From Gammaproteobacteria bacterium (GTDB taxonomy: Bacteria > Pseudomonadota > Gammaproteobacteria > Xanthomonadales > Wenzhouxiangellaceae), in contig JAAAPE010000147.1 of NCBI GenBank assembly GCA_009908385.1, positions 1 through 49,131 on the forward strand: a stretch of DNA of 49,131 nt, in the 5' to 3' direction. The number at the start of each line of letters is the position of its first letter. Positions within the stretch are counted from its first letter, which is position 1. The notes beneath the pieces were generated by a model, which did not search any database, was not told where the DNA came from, and worked only from the letters and a program-made list of their open reading frames with translations. The translations under genes were made by a program, and so were the position numbers. Positions 1 to 8,252 of this stretch are shown here, piece by piece.

Positions 1-1399
1 GCTGTCCATCAGCTTCGACGCGAGCGGTGTCGGCGGATTCCAGCTGAGATATCCCGATGTCGGGCGGGTCGGCGTCACCGCCGAATACACCGGAAGCGGG
101 CCGGACGCCGGACTGGTCATGACCGGCGAGGGTCGATTCGTGGCGCGGCCCGCGCGCTTTACCCTCGACATTCCGGGTAATCCGGCCGCCGAGGACGAGA
201 ACGGCGACCCCTTCACGCAGGCCGGCAGCCCGTTCCGGATCACGGTGGCCGCACGCAACGCCAGCGACGCGATCACGCCCAACTTCGGACGGGAATCGAC
301 TCCCGAGGGGGTCGACCTGGCGCTGAGCCTTTTCGCACCGTCCGGCGGCGTCGAGCCGGGCCTGGTCGGCGGCTTCGGAAGTTTTGCGACCGACTGCGAC
401 GGAAACAGCGCAACGCCGGGGACGGCCTGCGGCGAGTTTTCCTGGCCCGAGGTGGGCATCGTCTCGATCGAACCCAGCCTGGCCTCCGGCGCCTACCTCG
501 GAACGGGGGACGTTGTCGGATCGAGCGTGGATCGAGTCGGGCGCTTCATCCCGAATCACTTCGAGCTGTCCAGCGGCGAGATCGTCGACCGCGCCGCCCT
601 GAGTGGCTGCAGCAGCAGCTCGTTTACCTACATCGGCGAGCGCTTCGACGCCCGCTTCACGCTTTACGCCCGCAACGCGGACGGCGTCACCACGGCCAAC
701 TACGAAGGCGATTTCGCCTACCTTGCCGGAAGCGAGCTCGGCCTGTCGGGTTCGCCGGCGCCCGATATCGATGCAGCGGCCGTCGGCTGGATCATGGGCG
801 TCGGCGATGCAAGCGCCCGTTTGACCGTTTCGCGATCGACCCCCCAGGCGCCCGATCCCGATTACCGGGTCACGACCACGCCGGTCGACAGCGACGGCGT
901 GTCGCTCAGCGGCAACGACCTCGTCGATTCGACGGTTCTGCGATTCGGCCGCCTGGTCGTCGACAATGCCGTGGGATCCGAACTGGGGCCGCTCGAGCTG
1001 CCCTGGCGCAGCGAGTACTGGGGCGGCACGACCTGGCTGACGACGACGGACGATGACTGCACCGTGCTCGAACTCGCTTCCGACGTACAACTCGCCAGCT
1101 CCGGAGGCGATTCGGGAAACGGCACGACGACCGTCTCTCTGGGCGGCGGCGGCACGTCCGTCGATCCGGGCGAAAGCGACCTGACCCTGGGCGCCGGCGT
1201 CGGCTCGATTCACTTCACGGCACCCGGCGTGCCCGGATGGGTGGATGTCCTTCTGATCCTTGGAGCCGACTGGTCCTTTCTGCGCGACGACCTGGACGAC
1301 GACGGCGCCTACGACGACGATCCCCGGGCACGCGCCTCCTTTGGACTGTTCGACGGAAACGACCAGCGAATCTACATTCGGGAAATTCCGCCGCAATAG
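1..1399 (+). CDS. DUF6701 (MshQ-type) surface protein, C-terminal part
   Basis: The reading frame is open from base 2 of the window, so the N-terminus lies outside; about 465 residues are visible. The sequence is acidic, Gly/Ser/Asp-rich and beta-strand-like, with few lysines, as in secreted or surface proteins. Two features match DUF6701 proteins of the MSHA biogenesis MshQ group: a central FDARFTLYARNADG stretch, and a C-terminal end of the form FG.FDGNDQRIYIRE just before the stop. In that family the protein is encoded at the end of a type IV pilus (MSHA) cluster and may be a minor pilus or adhesive tip component; the role is not well defined. The ATG at 119 is only an internal Met. Family call fairly sure, function inferred. 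Confidence 0.75.
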   Translation, partial: LSISFDASGVGGFQLRYPDVGRVGVTAEYTGSGPDAGLVMTGEGRFVARPARFTLDIPGNPAAEDENGDPFTQAGSPFRITVAARNASDAITPNFGRESTPEGVDLALSLFAPSGGVEPGLVGGFGSFATDCDGNSATPGTACGEFSWPEVGIVSIEPSLASGAYLGTGDVVGSSVDRVGRFIPNHFELSSGEIVDRAALSGCSSSSFTYIGERFDARFTLYARNADGVTTANYEGDFAYLAGSELGLSGSPAPDIDAAAVGWIMGVGDASARLTVSRSTPQAPDPDYRVTTTPVDSDGVSLSGNDLVDSTVLRFGRLVVDNAVGSELGPLELPWRSEYWGGTTWLTTTDDDCTVLELASDVQLASSGGDSGNGTTTVSLGGGGTSVDPGESDLTLGAGVGSIHFTAPGVPGWVDVLLILGADWSFLRDDLDDDGAYDDDPRARASFGLFDGNDQRIYIREIPPQ

Positions 1400-1466
1400 A
1401 GCAACTTGCACGGTAGCGCCGCTTGGCGCAGAATGACCCGAAGGAGGGAGGCGGCACCTCGCCGTC

Positions 1467-2438
1467 ATGACGGGCAGGCAGGAATCCATGCTGCAGGCAA
1501 TCGATCAATCCAACCGGCATCGGCGCGTGCTGTTTGTCGACGACTCAAGGCTGATGCGCTACGCCGGCAGCAAGTTCCTGCACGGCCATTGCGAAGTCGT
1601 GCTGGCGGAAGACGGACGCGAAGCCTGGCGCATACTGACCCACGACGATCAGATCGACCTGGTCTTCACCGACTTGATGATGCCGATCATGGACGGGCAC
1701 GAGCTGATCCGTCGAATAAGGCAGTCGGCGGAACAGCGCATCCGTCAGCTCCCCATCCTGGTCGTGACCGGCGACGATGAGTCCAGCGCGCGCGAGCTGG
1801 CGATCAGCGAAGGCGCCAGCGACTTCATCGCCAAGCCGTTCAGCCCGGACGACCTGCGACACGCCCTGGTCGCCGGCAACAGACCGGCTCCGGTGAAACA
1901 GCCGCGCATCCAGGGGCTGCCAGCGCAACTCACCCCGGCCAGCCAACCCGCCAACCCTTTCCATCAACCGGACGAACCGGCCAGCTACTGTCGCCGACTG
2001 CAGCAGACCATCAGCTTCCACCAGCGCCAGCAACTCGACCTGTCCCTGCTGCATGTCCAGTTCCAGGGCTACTGGCAGGTCAACAACCGCTTTGGACGGC
2101 ACTGGTCGGATGCCGTGATGCGCAATCTCGATCGGATACTGGTCGACGAACTGCGCGACGAGGACAGCGTGCACCGCACAGCCGACGACCTGTTCAGCGT
2201 CATCCTCATGGCCACGGGGCGGGCCGGGGCGCGCATACTGGTGAAACGACTCAGGCAGCGCCTGGTGGGCAACCGCATGCGGTTTTCGAGCATGGAGGTT
2301 CCCATCGACGTGCGGTTTGCCGTGCAGTTTCCCGATCTCAGCGTCGAGGACGACCCCGAAATCCTGCTCGACGACGCCCTGCGCCTGATTCACTGGCGCA
2401 CGTCGACGCCGGCGAGGCCGAGGCCCGAGCGGATCTGA
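1467..2438 (+). CDS. Response regulator: receiver domain plus degenerate GGDEF
   Basis: Residues about 20-140 form a complete CheY-like receiver: acidic pair in FVDDSR, phospho-acceptor Asp in TDLMMPIMDG, switch Thr in VVTGDDE and Lys in IAKPF. A Pro/Gln-rich linker leads to a C-terminal domain (about 185-310) with the GGDEF fold pattern, but the signature reads RTADDLFSVIL where a cyclase has GG(D/E)EF. It is therefore unlikely to make c-di-GMP and more likely acts as a phospho-controlled protein-interaction module. An AAGGAGG element (1441-1447) lies unusually far (19 nt) from the ATG at 1467; ATG 1488 is an alternative start. A weak promoter TTGCAC-N17-CAGAAT begins at 1406. The FHA gene follows 19 nt downstream and is probably co-transcribed. 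Confidence 0.85.
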   Translation: MTGRQESMLQAIDQSNRHRRVLFVDDSRLMRYAGSKFLHGHCEVVLAEDGREAWRILTHDDQIDLVFTDLMMPIMDGHELIRRIRQSAEQRIRQLPILVVTGDDESSARELAISEGASDFIAKPFSPDDLRHALVAGNRPAPVKQPRIQGLPAQLTPASQPANPFHQPDEPASYCRRLQQTISFHQRQQLDLSLLHVQFQGYWQVNNRFGRHWSDAVMRNLDRILVDELRDEDSVHRTADDLFSVILMATGRAGARILVKRLRQRLVGNRMRFSSMEVPIDVRFAVQFPDLSVEDDPEILLDDALRLIHWRTSTPARPRPERI

Positions 2439-2457
2439 AGTCAGGTGGTATTCGTTG

Positions 2458-3390
2458 ATGCGGCCACGGCTTAAGCTGGAAGCGCTTGAAGGATCAGGAA
2501 GGGGGACGGCCTCCTCGGTCGAGCTGCCCGGCCTGCCGTGCGTGATCGGCCGCAGCAAGCAGTGCGAGCTTCGGCTCAATCTCGACCGGATCTCGCGCCA
2601 GCACTGCCGCCTCCGGCACAGCGGCAAACAGCTGCTGGTCGAGGACCTGGGCAGCACCAACGGCACGTTCGTCAACAACGAGCGCATCCATATCCCCACA
2701 CTGCTGCGTCCCGGGGACACGCTCCATATCGCCGACTACGCCTTCCGCCTTGTCGAGGACGAGCATCCGGGCGCCGGATCGGCACGTGCCGGCCGGGCCG
2801 AAACGCTGGCGGGCCAGACGATCGTCGGTTTCACCGAAGACCCCACCGGCTTTCCGGTGCAGGCGCCACAGTTCTACGAAATCCTCAACGAGGCGCGTAT
2901 CGACCCCCTGGCAACCCTGCACGAGACGGTTGACGGCAGCGCGGAAGTCCTGGTCGTCACGGCCTGCAGCAGCCATCCCTCGCTGCAGGCGAGCCACGAA
3001 AGGCTCGCGACCATGGCACGGCAACTGGGCGAAGAAGCCCGGTATCACTCGATCGTCCGGCAGGCCGCCCTCGAGGCGGCGCACGAGGCGGGCATCGAGC
3101 AGCAGCCGATCGCGCTGCCGGTCGACGCCGTCGAAATCGAGGATATCCAGCTTCTGCTCAACGAGCTCGCCGACCTGGTCACCCGCTTCAAGCGACTGCG
3201 CCTGGCCCTGCTGGTCGATCCGACCGGTCTCGATCCCGAAACGGTTCGTCAACTGCCGGAAGCACTGAGGGAGATCGGCATCGAGCTTGCACTGCTGCGC
3301 ACGGAAGGCAGCCACCTGGACATTCCCGCGGCCATCTGGGTCGGCGATGCGAAGAGCGCCGAACCGCGTCCGCTTCCGGAGTTCTTCTAG
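2458..3390 (+). CDS. FHA domain protein with degenerate EAL-like C-terminal domain
   Basis: Residues about 20-100 are a clear FHA domain: VIGRSKQCELRL, the SRQHC motif, and LGSTNGTFVN, the conserved phosphothreonine-binding loop residues. From about residue 140 the layout follows an EAL domain (HPSLQASHERLATMARQLGE, then a segment like R.AALEAA, then LREIGIELALL). The EAL, metal-binding and catalytic residues are absent, so no phosphodiesterase activity is expected. I infer a phosphopeptide-binding adaptor working with the preceding degenerate GGDEF regulator. The frame also has TTG at 2455, but ATG 2458 sits 9 nt after AGGTGG (2443-2448), so I chose it. Convergent with the next gene, with only 18 nt between stops. 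Confidence 0.8.
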   Translation: MRPRLKLEALEGSGRGTASSVELPGLPCVIGRSKQCELRLNLDRISRQHCRLRHSGKQLLVEDLGSTNGTFVNNERIHIPTLLRPGDTLHIADYAFRLVEDEHPGAGSARAGRAETLAGQTIVGFTEDPTGFPVQAPQFYEILNEARIDPLATLHETVDGSAEVLVVTACSSHPSLQASHERLATMARQLGEEARYHSIVRQAALEAAHEAGIEQQPIALPVDAVEIEDIQLLLNELADLVTRFKRLRLALLVDPTGLDPETVRQLPEALREIGIELALLRTEGSHLDIPAAIWVGDAKSAEPRPLPEFF

Positions 3391-3408
3391 ATTGCGCGGG
3401 GGAATCCC

Positions 3409-4128
3409 CTAGGGTCCCCGTCCGATCCAGACCTCGAAGGGCCAGTCGCTGCCCGACTGCATGGCCGTCAGCGCTTCGGATTCCCGCGCTTCGATCGTAT
3501 CGAGAAAGCGCTTGGCCCCCTGCATGCGCGCGAACGAATCCAGCCCGTGTTCCAGAAAGCGCTGCAGCCGCTCCACGCCGCCCATCTCGGCCGGTGTCCG
3601 CATCATCCGCACCAGCCGGCGCACGAACGGGCGGCGAACCGTTTCGTCCAGCAGCTCGCCCAGGGAACGGATCAGCGCGATCTGGTCGCGCCTTTCCGTC
3701 CAGCCGCCCTGCTCGCGGTAGGCCCGGGCGTAGGCGGGCTGGTCGATCGCCTCGGCGCCCTGCAGCAAGCGGGCGAGCTCGAAGTCGAACTCGAGGCTCA
3801 CCGCCTGGAGACGCATGGCCTCGCCGGTGGCGTGCAGCAAGTGGTCAGGCAGAAAACGTCGCATGACGGGAACGATCCGCTTGAGCTGGCGATCGCGCGC
3901 ATGGACGTCGCGACCGCCGTAGAGCTCATCGAGAAAGAACTCGCAGGCCGCGCCGTAACGCGGGCTCGCGGCCAGGTCGGCATACGTCGCCTGCAGCCGC
4001 GCGCGCTGCCAGGCCTGCAGGCGATCGAGGGAAGCCCTCAGCGGACCCTCGGCCGGTATTCGTGCGGCGATGGCCAGATTACGCTCGATCTGGCGTTCGA
4101 GGTGGTCGACGGCCGCCGAGGACCCCAT
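3409..4128 (-). CDS. FFLEELY-motif protein of unknown function
   Basis: A 239-residue, Arg/Leu-rich, mostly helical soluble protein with no signal peptide or membrane segment. It contains the signature FFLDELYGGRDV followed by RDRQLKRIVPVMRRFLP, which identifies the FFLEELY-motif family; no biochemical function is known to me. Its ATG (4126-4128) overlaps the TAA stop of the peroxiredoxin gene by one base (TAATG), so the two form an operon with likely translational coupling. It ends 18 nt from the convergent FHA gene; the gap holds a short GC-rich imperfect palindrome (about 3396-3420). Confidence 0.8.
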   Translation of the reverse strand: MGSSAAVDHLERQIERNLAIAARIPAEGPLRASLDRLQAWQRARLQATYADLAASPRYGAACEFFLDELYGGRDVHARDRQLKRIVPVMRRFLPDHLLHATGEAMRLQAVSLEFDFELARLLQGAEAIDQPAYARAYREQGGWTERRDQIALIRSLGELLDETVRRPFVRRLVRMMRTPAEMGGVERLQRFLEHGLDSFARMQGAKRFLDTIEARESEALTAMQSGSDWPFEVWIGRGP

Positions 4129-4574
4129 TACAGCCGCCGGATGACTTCGACCAGCTCCTCCCGGCTGCGGCGGAAAACCGCCACCGACTCGACGTGCGCG
4201 TATCGCACGATGCGGCCTTCGTCGACCAGGAAAACGCCGCGCTTCATGCCGATGAGGCCCTTGCAGCCGTACCGATCCGCTACCGCCAGGTCCGGATCGC
4301 TGAGCAGCGTGAACGGCAGCTCGTGCCTGTCTCGAAAGCGCCGATGGCTGTCGGCATCGTCACGGCTGATGCCGACCACTCGAACGTCGAGGTCCGAGAA
4401 CTGCTCGATACCATCCCGGTAGTCGCACAGCTGGCGCGTACACACGGGCGTATCGTCTCCCGGATAGAAGACCAGGAGTACACGAGTGGAGGTCTGCTCG
4501 GAAAGCCGGAACGGATTCCCGTTCTGGTCGGGCAATGAAAAGTCGGGTGCGGTCTTGCCGATTCGAATCGTCAT
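4128..4574 (-). CDS. bcp: BCP/PrxQ-type thiol peroxiredoxin
   Basis: A 148-residue peroxiredoxin that reduces hydroperoxides with thioredoxin as reductant in the cytoplasm. The active-site segment FYPGDDTPVCTRQLCDYRD places the peroxidatic Cys at 45 and a second Cys at 50, the C-X4-C spacing of atypical two-Cys BCP/PrxQ enzymes. The fold start KTAPDFSLPDQNGN is typical. The frame is open upstream to 4748, but that extension is antisense to the lipase gene and has no homology. The ATG at 4574 is chosen because the domain begins there and a TATAAT ends seven bases before it. No Shine-Dalgarno is visible, so the mRNA is probably leaderless. Operon with the FFLEELY gene. Confidence 0.9.
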   Translation of the reverse strand: MTIRIGKTAPDFSLPDQNGNPFRLSEQTSTRVLLVFYPGDDTPVCTRQLCDYRDGIEQFSDLDVRVVGISRDDADSHRRFRDRHELPFTLLSDPDLAVADRYGCKGLIGMKRGVFLVDEGRIVRYAHVESVAVFRRSREELVEVIRRL

Positions 4575-4581
4575 GCGGTGC

Positions 4582-4589
4582 ATTATAAT
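4582..4589. promoter_or_regulatory. Palindromic -10 element (ATTATAAT) for divergent leaderless genes
   Basis: ATTATAAT is its own reverse complement, so it presents a perfect TATAAT on both strands (4584-4589 on plus, 4587-4582 on minus). Six bases separate the plus copy from the lipase ATG at 4596; seven separate the minus copy from the peroxiredoxin ATG at 4574. Both distances put the start of transcription at the A of the start codon. No -35 match is convincing on either strand. The promoter assignment is an inference from spacing and sequence. Confidence 0.65.
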
Positions 4590-4595
4590 GTCCGC

Positions 4596-5819
4596 ATGCT
4601 CAAGCTGACCCCTGCACTCTCTCCACGCGAAACCAGCCGCCACCCGACCATCGCCCTGGCGATCGCCGGCGGCGGCCCGCTCGGCGCCATCTACGAACTG
4701 GGCGCCCTCCAGGCTCTCGATGAGGCGCTCGACGGCGTCCACATGCACGATCTGGACGTTTACGTCGGGGTCAGCTCGGGTGCCGTGCTATCGGCCAACC
4801 TGGCCAACAGGATCACGATCAGCCAGATGGCGCGCGTTTTCATGAGCACGAAGGAGGCCGAATTCGCCTTCCATCCGGAGAAATTCCTGCGCCCGGCGAT
4901 CCGCGAGTATTTCAACCGGGCGGCCAGCGTTCCCTCGGTCATCTTCGACATGCTCGCCGAAATCATCCGGCATCCCCAGCGGCTGACGAGCCTCGAGAGC
5001 ATCGAAAGCCTGAGCCGGCTGGTTCCCAACGGCATTTTCGACAACCGGAGCATCCACCGCTTCCTGGCGGAGGTGCTCGACAAGCCCGGGCGCAGCAATG
5101 ACTTCCGCAAGCTGACGGCCAAGCTGCGCGTCGTGGCGGTGGAACTCGAATCGGGCCAGGCCATTCGCTTCGGCGAACCCGGTTACGACGATGTCCCGAT
5201 ATCCCTGGCCGTGCAGGCTTCCGCCGCCCTGCCCGGCCTGTACCCGCCCGTGGAAATCGGCGGACGGTACTACGTCGACGGCGCACTGCGCCGAACGCTG
5301 CATGCCTCGGCCGCCCTCGAGGAAGGCGCCGACCTGCTGTTCGCCATCAACCCGCTGGTTCCCTATGACGCGGACAGCGACGAGACCAACCTGGCCCGCG
5401 CCCGCGAACGCATGATCAAGGGCGGTCTGCCGGTCGTGCTCTCGCAGACGTTCCGATCGCTGATCCAGTCGCGCATGCAGGTCGGCATGCGCAAGTACGA
5501 AACCAGCTACCCGGAATCGGCCATCATGCTCGTCGAGCCCAATCGCAACGACGAAAAGATGTTCTACACCAACGTCTTCAGCTATTCCTCGCGCAACGAG
5601 CTCGTCGAACACGCCTTCCAGGTCACCCGGGCCGAACTGCTGGCACGGGCCGACGACCTGGATACCTTCCTCGAGCCCTTCGGGCTGTCGATCAACCGGG
5701 AAATCCTCGCGGCCCGGCGCAGCTTCTCCGACAGCCTCAAGCGCGAGGCGCCCCATTACGCCCCGGTCGGAAATTCCCTCGATCGAACGCTCGACAGCCT
5801 GGAGCGCCTGCTGCGCTGA
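4596..5819 (+). CDS. Patatin-like phospholipase / lipid acyl hydrolase
   Basis: A 407-residue protein with the full patatin catalytic set: oxyanion loop GGGPLG (residues 25-30), nucleophile elbow GVSSG with Ser60, and the dyad Asp in YYVDGALRR. It should hydrolyse acyl esters of phospholipids or neutral lipids. I see no signal peptide, so it is probably cytosolic or membrane-associated. A GTG at 4578 would add six residues, but the TATAAT at 4584-4589 implies that transcription starts at ATG 4596. It lies beside a storage-lipid locus, so a role in lipid turnover is possible but unproven. Confidence 0.88.
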   Translation: MLKLTPALSPRETSRHPTIALAIAGGGPLGAIYELGALQALDEALDGVHMHDLDVYVGVSSGAVLSANLANRITISQMARVFMSTKEAEFAFHPEKFLRPAIREYFNRAASVPSVIFDMLAEIIRHPQRLTSLESIESLSRLVPNGIFDNRSIHRFLAEVLDKPGRSNDFRKLTAKLRVVAVELESGQAIRFGEPGYDDVPISLAVQASAALPGLYPPVEIGGRYYVDGALRRTLHASAALEEGADLLFAINPLVPYDADSDETNLARARERMIKGGLPVVLSQTFRSLIQSRMQVGMRKYETSYPESAIMLVEPNRNDEKMFYTNVFSYSSRNELVEHAFQVTRAELLARADDLDTFLEPFGLSINREILAARRSFSDSLKREAPHYAPVGNSLDRTLDSLERLLR

Positions 5820-5842
5820 AGGCCGCCATCGAGGGTGCCGCC

Positions 5843-5919
5843 CCGTTCCGACGCCGGATCATTCACTTCGGTTCGACGCGGTGGCGAGGCCCTCAGCGAA
5901 TGATCCGGCGTCGGAACGG
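5843..5919. repeat. 22-bp perfect inverted repeat with 33-nt loop
   Basis: The arm at 5843-5864 (starting CCGTTCCGACGCCGG) is matched exactly by its reverse complement at 5898-5919. The hairpin begins just 23 nt after the lipase stop. No T-run follows on either strand, so it is not a textbook intrinsic terminator. It could be a 3'-end stabilising hairpin, a rho-assisted terminator, or a mobile palindromic element. Confidence 0.7.
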
Positions 5920-5957
5920 ACCGCTCTCCAGATCCCTGTTCGAGAAGAAGCCCTAAG

Positions 5958-5988
5958 GGCAGGGGCGAAAAGACGCGGCCCCGGCACC
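5958..5988 (+). repeat. 31-bp direct repeat, copy 1
   Basis: This 31-bp segment (starting GGCAGGGGCG, ending CGGCACC) matches 6137-6167 at 30 of 31 positions. Each copy can fold a small GGGGC/GCCCC hairpin. It lies in the 347-bp gap between the lipase and the acyl-CoA reductase, which holds no gene I can support. Confidence 0.7.
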
Positions 5989-6072
5989 GAAGAGGCCGGC
6001 CTGCAGCCCGCCGCGCCCTGATCAGCCATCAACCTCGAAGGCCGATGGATTTTCGTTCCTGCCGGTGATGAG

Positions 6073-6127
6073 CCGGCGCTTGAAAGCGGAGCGTACTTGG
6101 GGGGTACGTGAGCATTTCAAGCGCCGG
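6073..6127. repeat. Hairpin repeat with 13-bp perfect arms
   Basis: CCGGCGCTTGAAA at 6073-6085 is the exact reverse complement of 6115-6127. Inside lies a second stem, CGTAC/GTACG, around a G-rich loop. It sits about 40 nt past the stop of the acyl-CoA reductase gene (minus strand). The compact nested-hairpin form is REP-like; genome copy number is unknown to me. It may terminate or stabilise the reductase mRNA. Confidence 0.65.
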
Positions 6128-6136
6128 GGAAGCGCC

Positions 6137-6167
6137 GGCAGGGGCGGAAAGACGCGGCCCCGGCACC
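6137..6167 (+). repeat. 31-bp direct repeat, copy 2
   Basis: Second copy of the 5958-5988 element, with a single A/G difference. Its last base is the final base of the reductase stop codon (TAG on the minus strand, 6169-6167), so the repeat abuts the gene end. The two copies flank the 6073-6127 hairpin. Confidence 0.7.
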
Positions 6168-8155
6168 TACCAGTGGATTCCGCGCATCAGCGACGCAAAC
6201 GCCACCTGCTCCTGCGTCGGTTCCACGCGGCCTTCATCCTTCTTGCCCTGCGCGGCAGCCGAATCCGGAAACATGCGGAACGCGGAGTTCATGACAATTT
6301 CGGACACCTTCGGCGCCGTTGCGTGCAGGATCTGGGCAAATATCCCCAGACGGGTGGCGATCCGCTGCGGCTTGTAGATCACCGCCTGCTTGATCATGTC
6401 GGCGGCGTCCTCCGGCGTAATGGTCGGCACGTGCTCATAGATCTTCGTCGGCGCGATCATCGGGGTGCGAACGAGCGGCATGTTGATGGTGGTGAAGGAA
6501 ACGCCGGTGTCCGCGAACTCGGAGGCCGCGCAGCGTGAGAACGCGTCCAGCGCGGACTTCGAGGCCACGTAGGCCGAGAACCGGGGCGCGTTCGACAGCA
6601 CCCCGATCGAAGAGATGTTCACGACCTGCCCGCCGCCCTTTTCGACCATCACGGGCAGGAATCCCATGATGAGCTTCAGCGAGCCGAAGTAGTTGAGCTG
6701 CATCAGCCGCTCGTAGTCATGGAATCGATCGTAGGAGAGCTGGATCGAACGCCTGATCGACCGCCCGGCGTTGTTGACCAGGATATCGACCGCTCCGTGA
6801 TCCTCGAGCACCTGCTTGACCAGCGCTTCGGCCTGCTTCATCTCCGACAGATCGCAGGTGTAGTAGTGCGCCTGCCCGCCGTCGGCCTCGATCTCGGCCT
6901 TGGTTTCCTTGAGACCTTCCTCGCCGCGCGCGACGATGATGACCCGCGCGCCGGCCTGGCCCATCATCGTCGCCGTCGCTCTGCCGATACCGGAGGAGGC
7001 CCCGGTGATCAGCACGACCTTGTCGCGCACCTGTCCGGACAGGGAACGATCGATGAACAGCTCGGGGTCGAGATGGCGTTCCCAGTAATCCCAGATCACC
7101 CAGGCATAATCCTCCAGCGCGGGCACGCTGATGCCCGAGCCCCTGAGCGCCTTCTCCGCGTCCCGATTGTCGAATCGCGTCGGGTAACTGAAGAAACCGA
7201 GCATGTCCCTGGGAATCCCGAGATCTTCGAGCACCTGGTTGATGATGCGCCTGACGGGAGGCAGCATCGTCAGACCCTGCTTGACCGGCGCGGGGATGAA
7301 GCCGAACAGGCGCGCATCGATGCGCATCGACATCAGGGGGGCGTGCGCAGCCTGCGCGAAGAGATTCATGACCTCCCCGATCCGCTTCGGATGGGGGTCG
7401 GTGAGGTGGAAACACTGGCCATCCAGCTTCGGCTTGTGCGCGATGTGGTCCATGGCGCGGGCCACGTAGTCGACCGGAACGATGTTGATTCGACTGCCCT
7501 CCAGGCCCAGGGTGGGCACCCAGGGCGGCAGCATGCGGCGCATCTTCTGGATCAGCTTGAAGAAGTAGTAAGGCCCGTCGATCTTGTCGATTTCGCCCGT
7601 CTTCGAATGCCCGACGACGATCCCCGGGCGGTAGATGCGCCACGGAATCGAGCAGGCGCGCCTGACCAGGCCCTCGGATTCGTGCTTGCTGCGGAAATAG
7701 GGGTGCTGGAGACCGGTCGCCTCCTCGAACATGTCCTCGCGAAAGGTACCCTGGTATAGCCCGGCCGCCGCGATGGAGGAAGTATGGTGAAAGCACTTGG
7801 CATTGATGCTTTCGGCCAGCTGTATGGCGTGGCGAGTCCCCCCGATGTTGGCAGCCTCGTTCGTTTCCGCGTCGGCGGCCAGGTCGTAGATCGCGGCCAG
7901 GTGGAAGAAATGCCGGACTTTGCCCTGGAGCTTTCCCGTATCGGCCTTGCTCACGCCCAGCGCCGGTTTCTTCAGGTCGCCCATGACCGCCACCAGCCGC
8001 CGCTTGTGATCCGACCAGCGCTCGGCGACGAGGTCGTTGAACTTCGTCTTGGAGCCGCGGCGGACGAGCACGTAGATCGTCCCTTTGCGCTGGACCAGCT
8101 GGTCGATCAGGTTACGTCCAATGAATCCGGTTCCCCCCGTGACGAAATAGGTCAT
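6167..8155 (-). CDS. Alcohol-forming fatty acyl-CoA reductase (two-domain SDR)
   Basis: A 662-residue protein of two dehydrogenase domains. The N-terminal extended-SDR/Male-sterile-type domain has GGTGFIG at residues 7-13 and NIVPVDYVARAMDHIAH. The C-terminal classical SDR has the TGASSGIGRATA NAD(P) loop, NNAGRSIRRS, and catalytic Tyr/Lys in FSAYVASKSALDAFSR. Length, domain order and the terminal EQVAFASLMRGIHW closely match, from memory, the Marinobacter enzyme (Maqu_2220 type) that reduces fatty acyl-CoA to the aldehyde and then the primary alcohol with NADPH. It would supply alcohol for the wax ester synthase at 10977-12446. A GGGAGG Shine-Dalgarno lies 8-9 nt before ATG 8155. The gene diverges from the acyl-CoA-binding protein. 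Confident. Confidence 0.92.
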   Translation of the reverse strand: MTYFVTGGTGFIGRNLIDQLVQRKGTIYVLVRRGSKTKFNDLVAERWSDHKRRLVAVMGDLKKPALGVSKADTGKLQGKVRHFFHLAAIYDLAADAETNEAANIGGTRHAIQLAESINAKCFHHTSSIAAAGLYQGTFREDMFEEATGLQHPYFRSKHESEGLVRRACSIPWRIYRPGIVVGHSKTGEIDKIDGPYYFFKLIQKMRRMLPPWVPTLGLEGSRINIVPVDYVARAMDHIAHKPKLDGQCFHLTDPHPKRIGEVMNLFAQAAHAPLMSMRIDARLFGFIPAPVKQGLTMLPPVRRIINQVLEDLGIPRDMLGFFSYPTRFDNRDAEKALRGSGISVPALEDYAWVIWDYWERHLDPELFIDRSLSGQVRDKVVLITGASSGIGRATATMMGQAGARVIIVARGEEGLKETKAEIEADGGQAHYYTCDLSEMKQAEALVKQVLEDHGAVDILVNNAGRSIRRSIQLSYDRFHDYERLMQLNYFGSLKLIMGFLPVMVEKGGGQVVNISSIGVLSNAPRFSAYVASKSALDAFSRCAASEFADTGVSFTTINMPLVRTPMIAPTKIYEHVPTITPEDAADMIKQAVIYKPQRIATRLGIFAQILHATAPKVSEIVMNSAFRMFPDSAAAQGKKDEGRVEPTQEQVAFASLMRGIHW

Positions 8156-8252
8156 TGCTCAGCCTCCCTCGGGCGTTGTTGGTCGAATTCCCCCAAAGAT
8201 ACCGATTCCACGGCGATTACGCCACCACGGCCTTCGCCGCTCGCCGGAATCG

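Noticed and set aside
1545-2720. 391-codon open frame on the minus strand opposite the response regulator and FHA genes
   Set aside because: It crosses two well-supported plus-strand genes and has shadow composition without motifs.
4575-4748. N-terminal extension of the peroxiredoxin
   Set aside because: The extension is antisense to the patatin gene and has no peroxiredoxin homology; the domain begins at the ATG at 4574, just after a TATAAT.
5843-5919. Insertion-sequence ends
   Set aside because: The inverted arms enclose only 33 nt with no transposase gene, and I see no target-site duplication.
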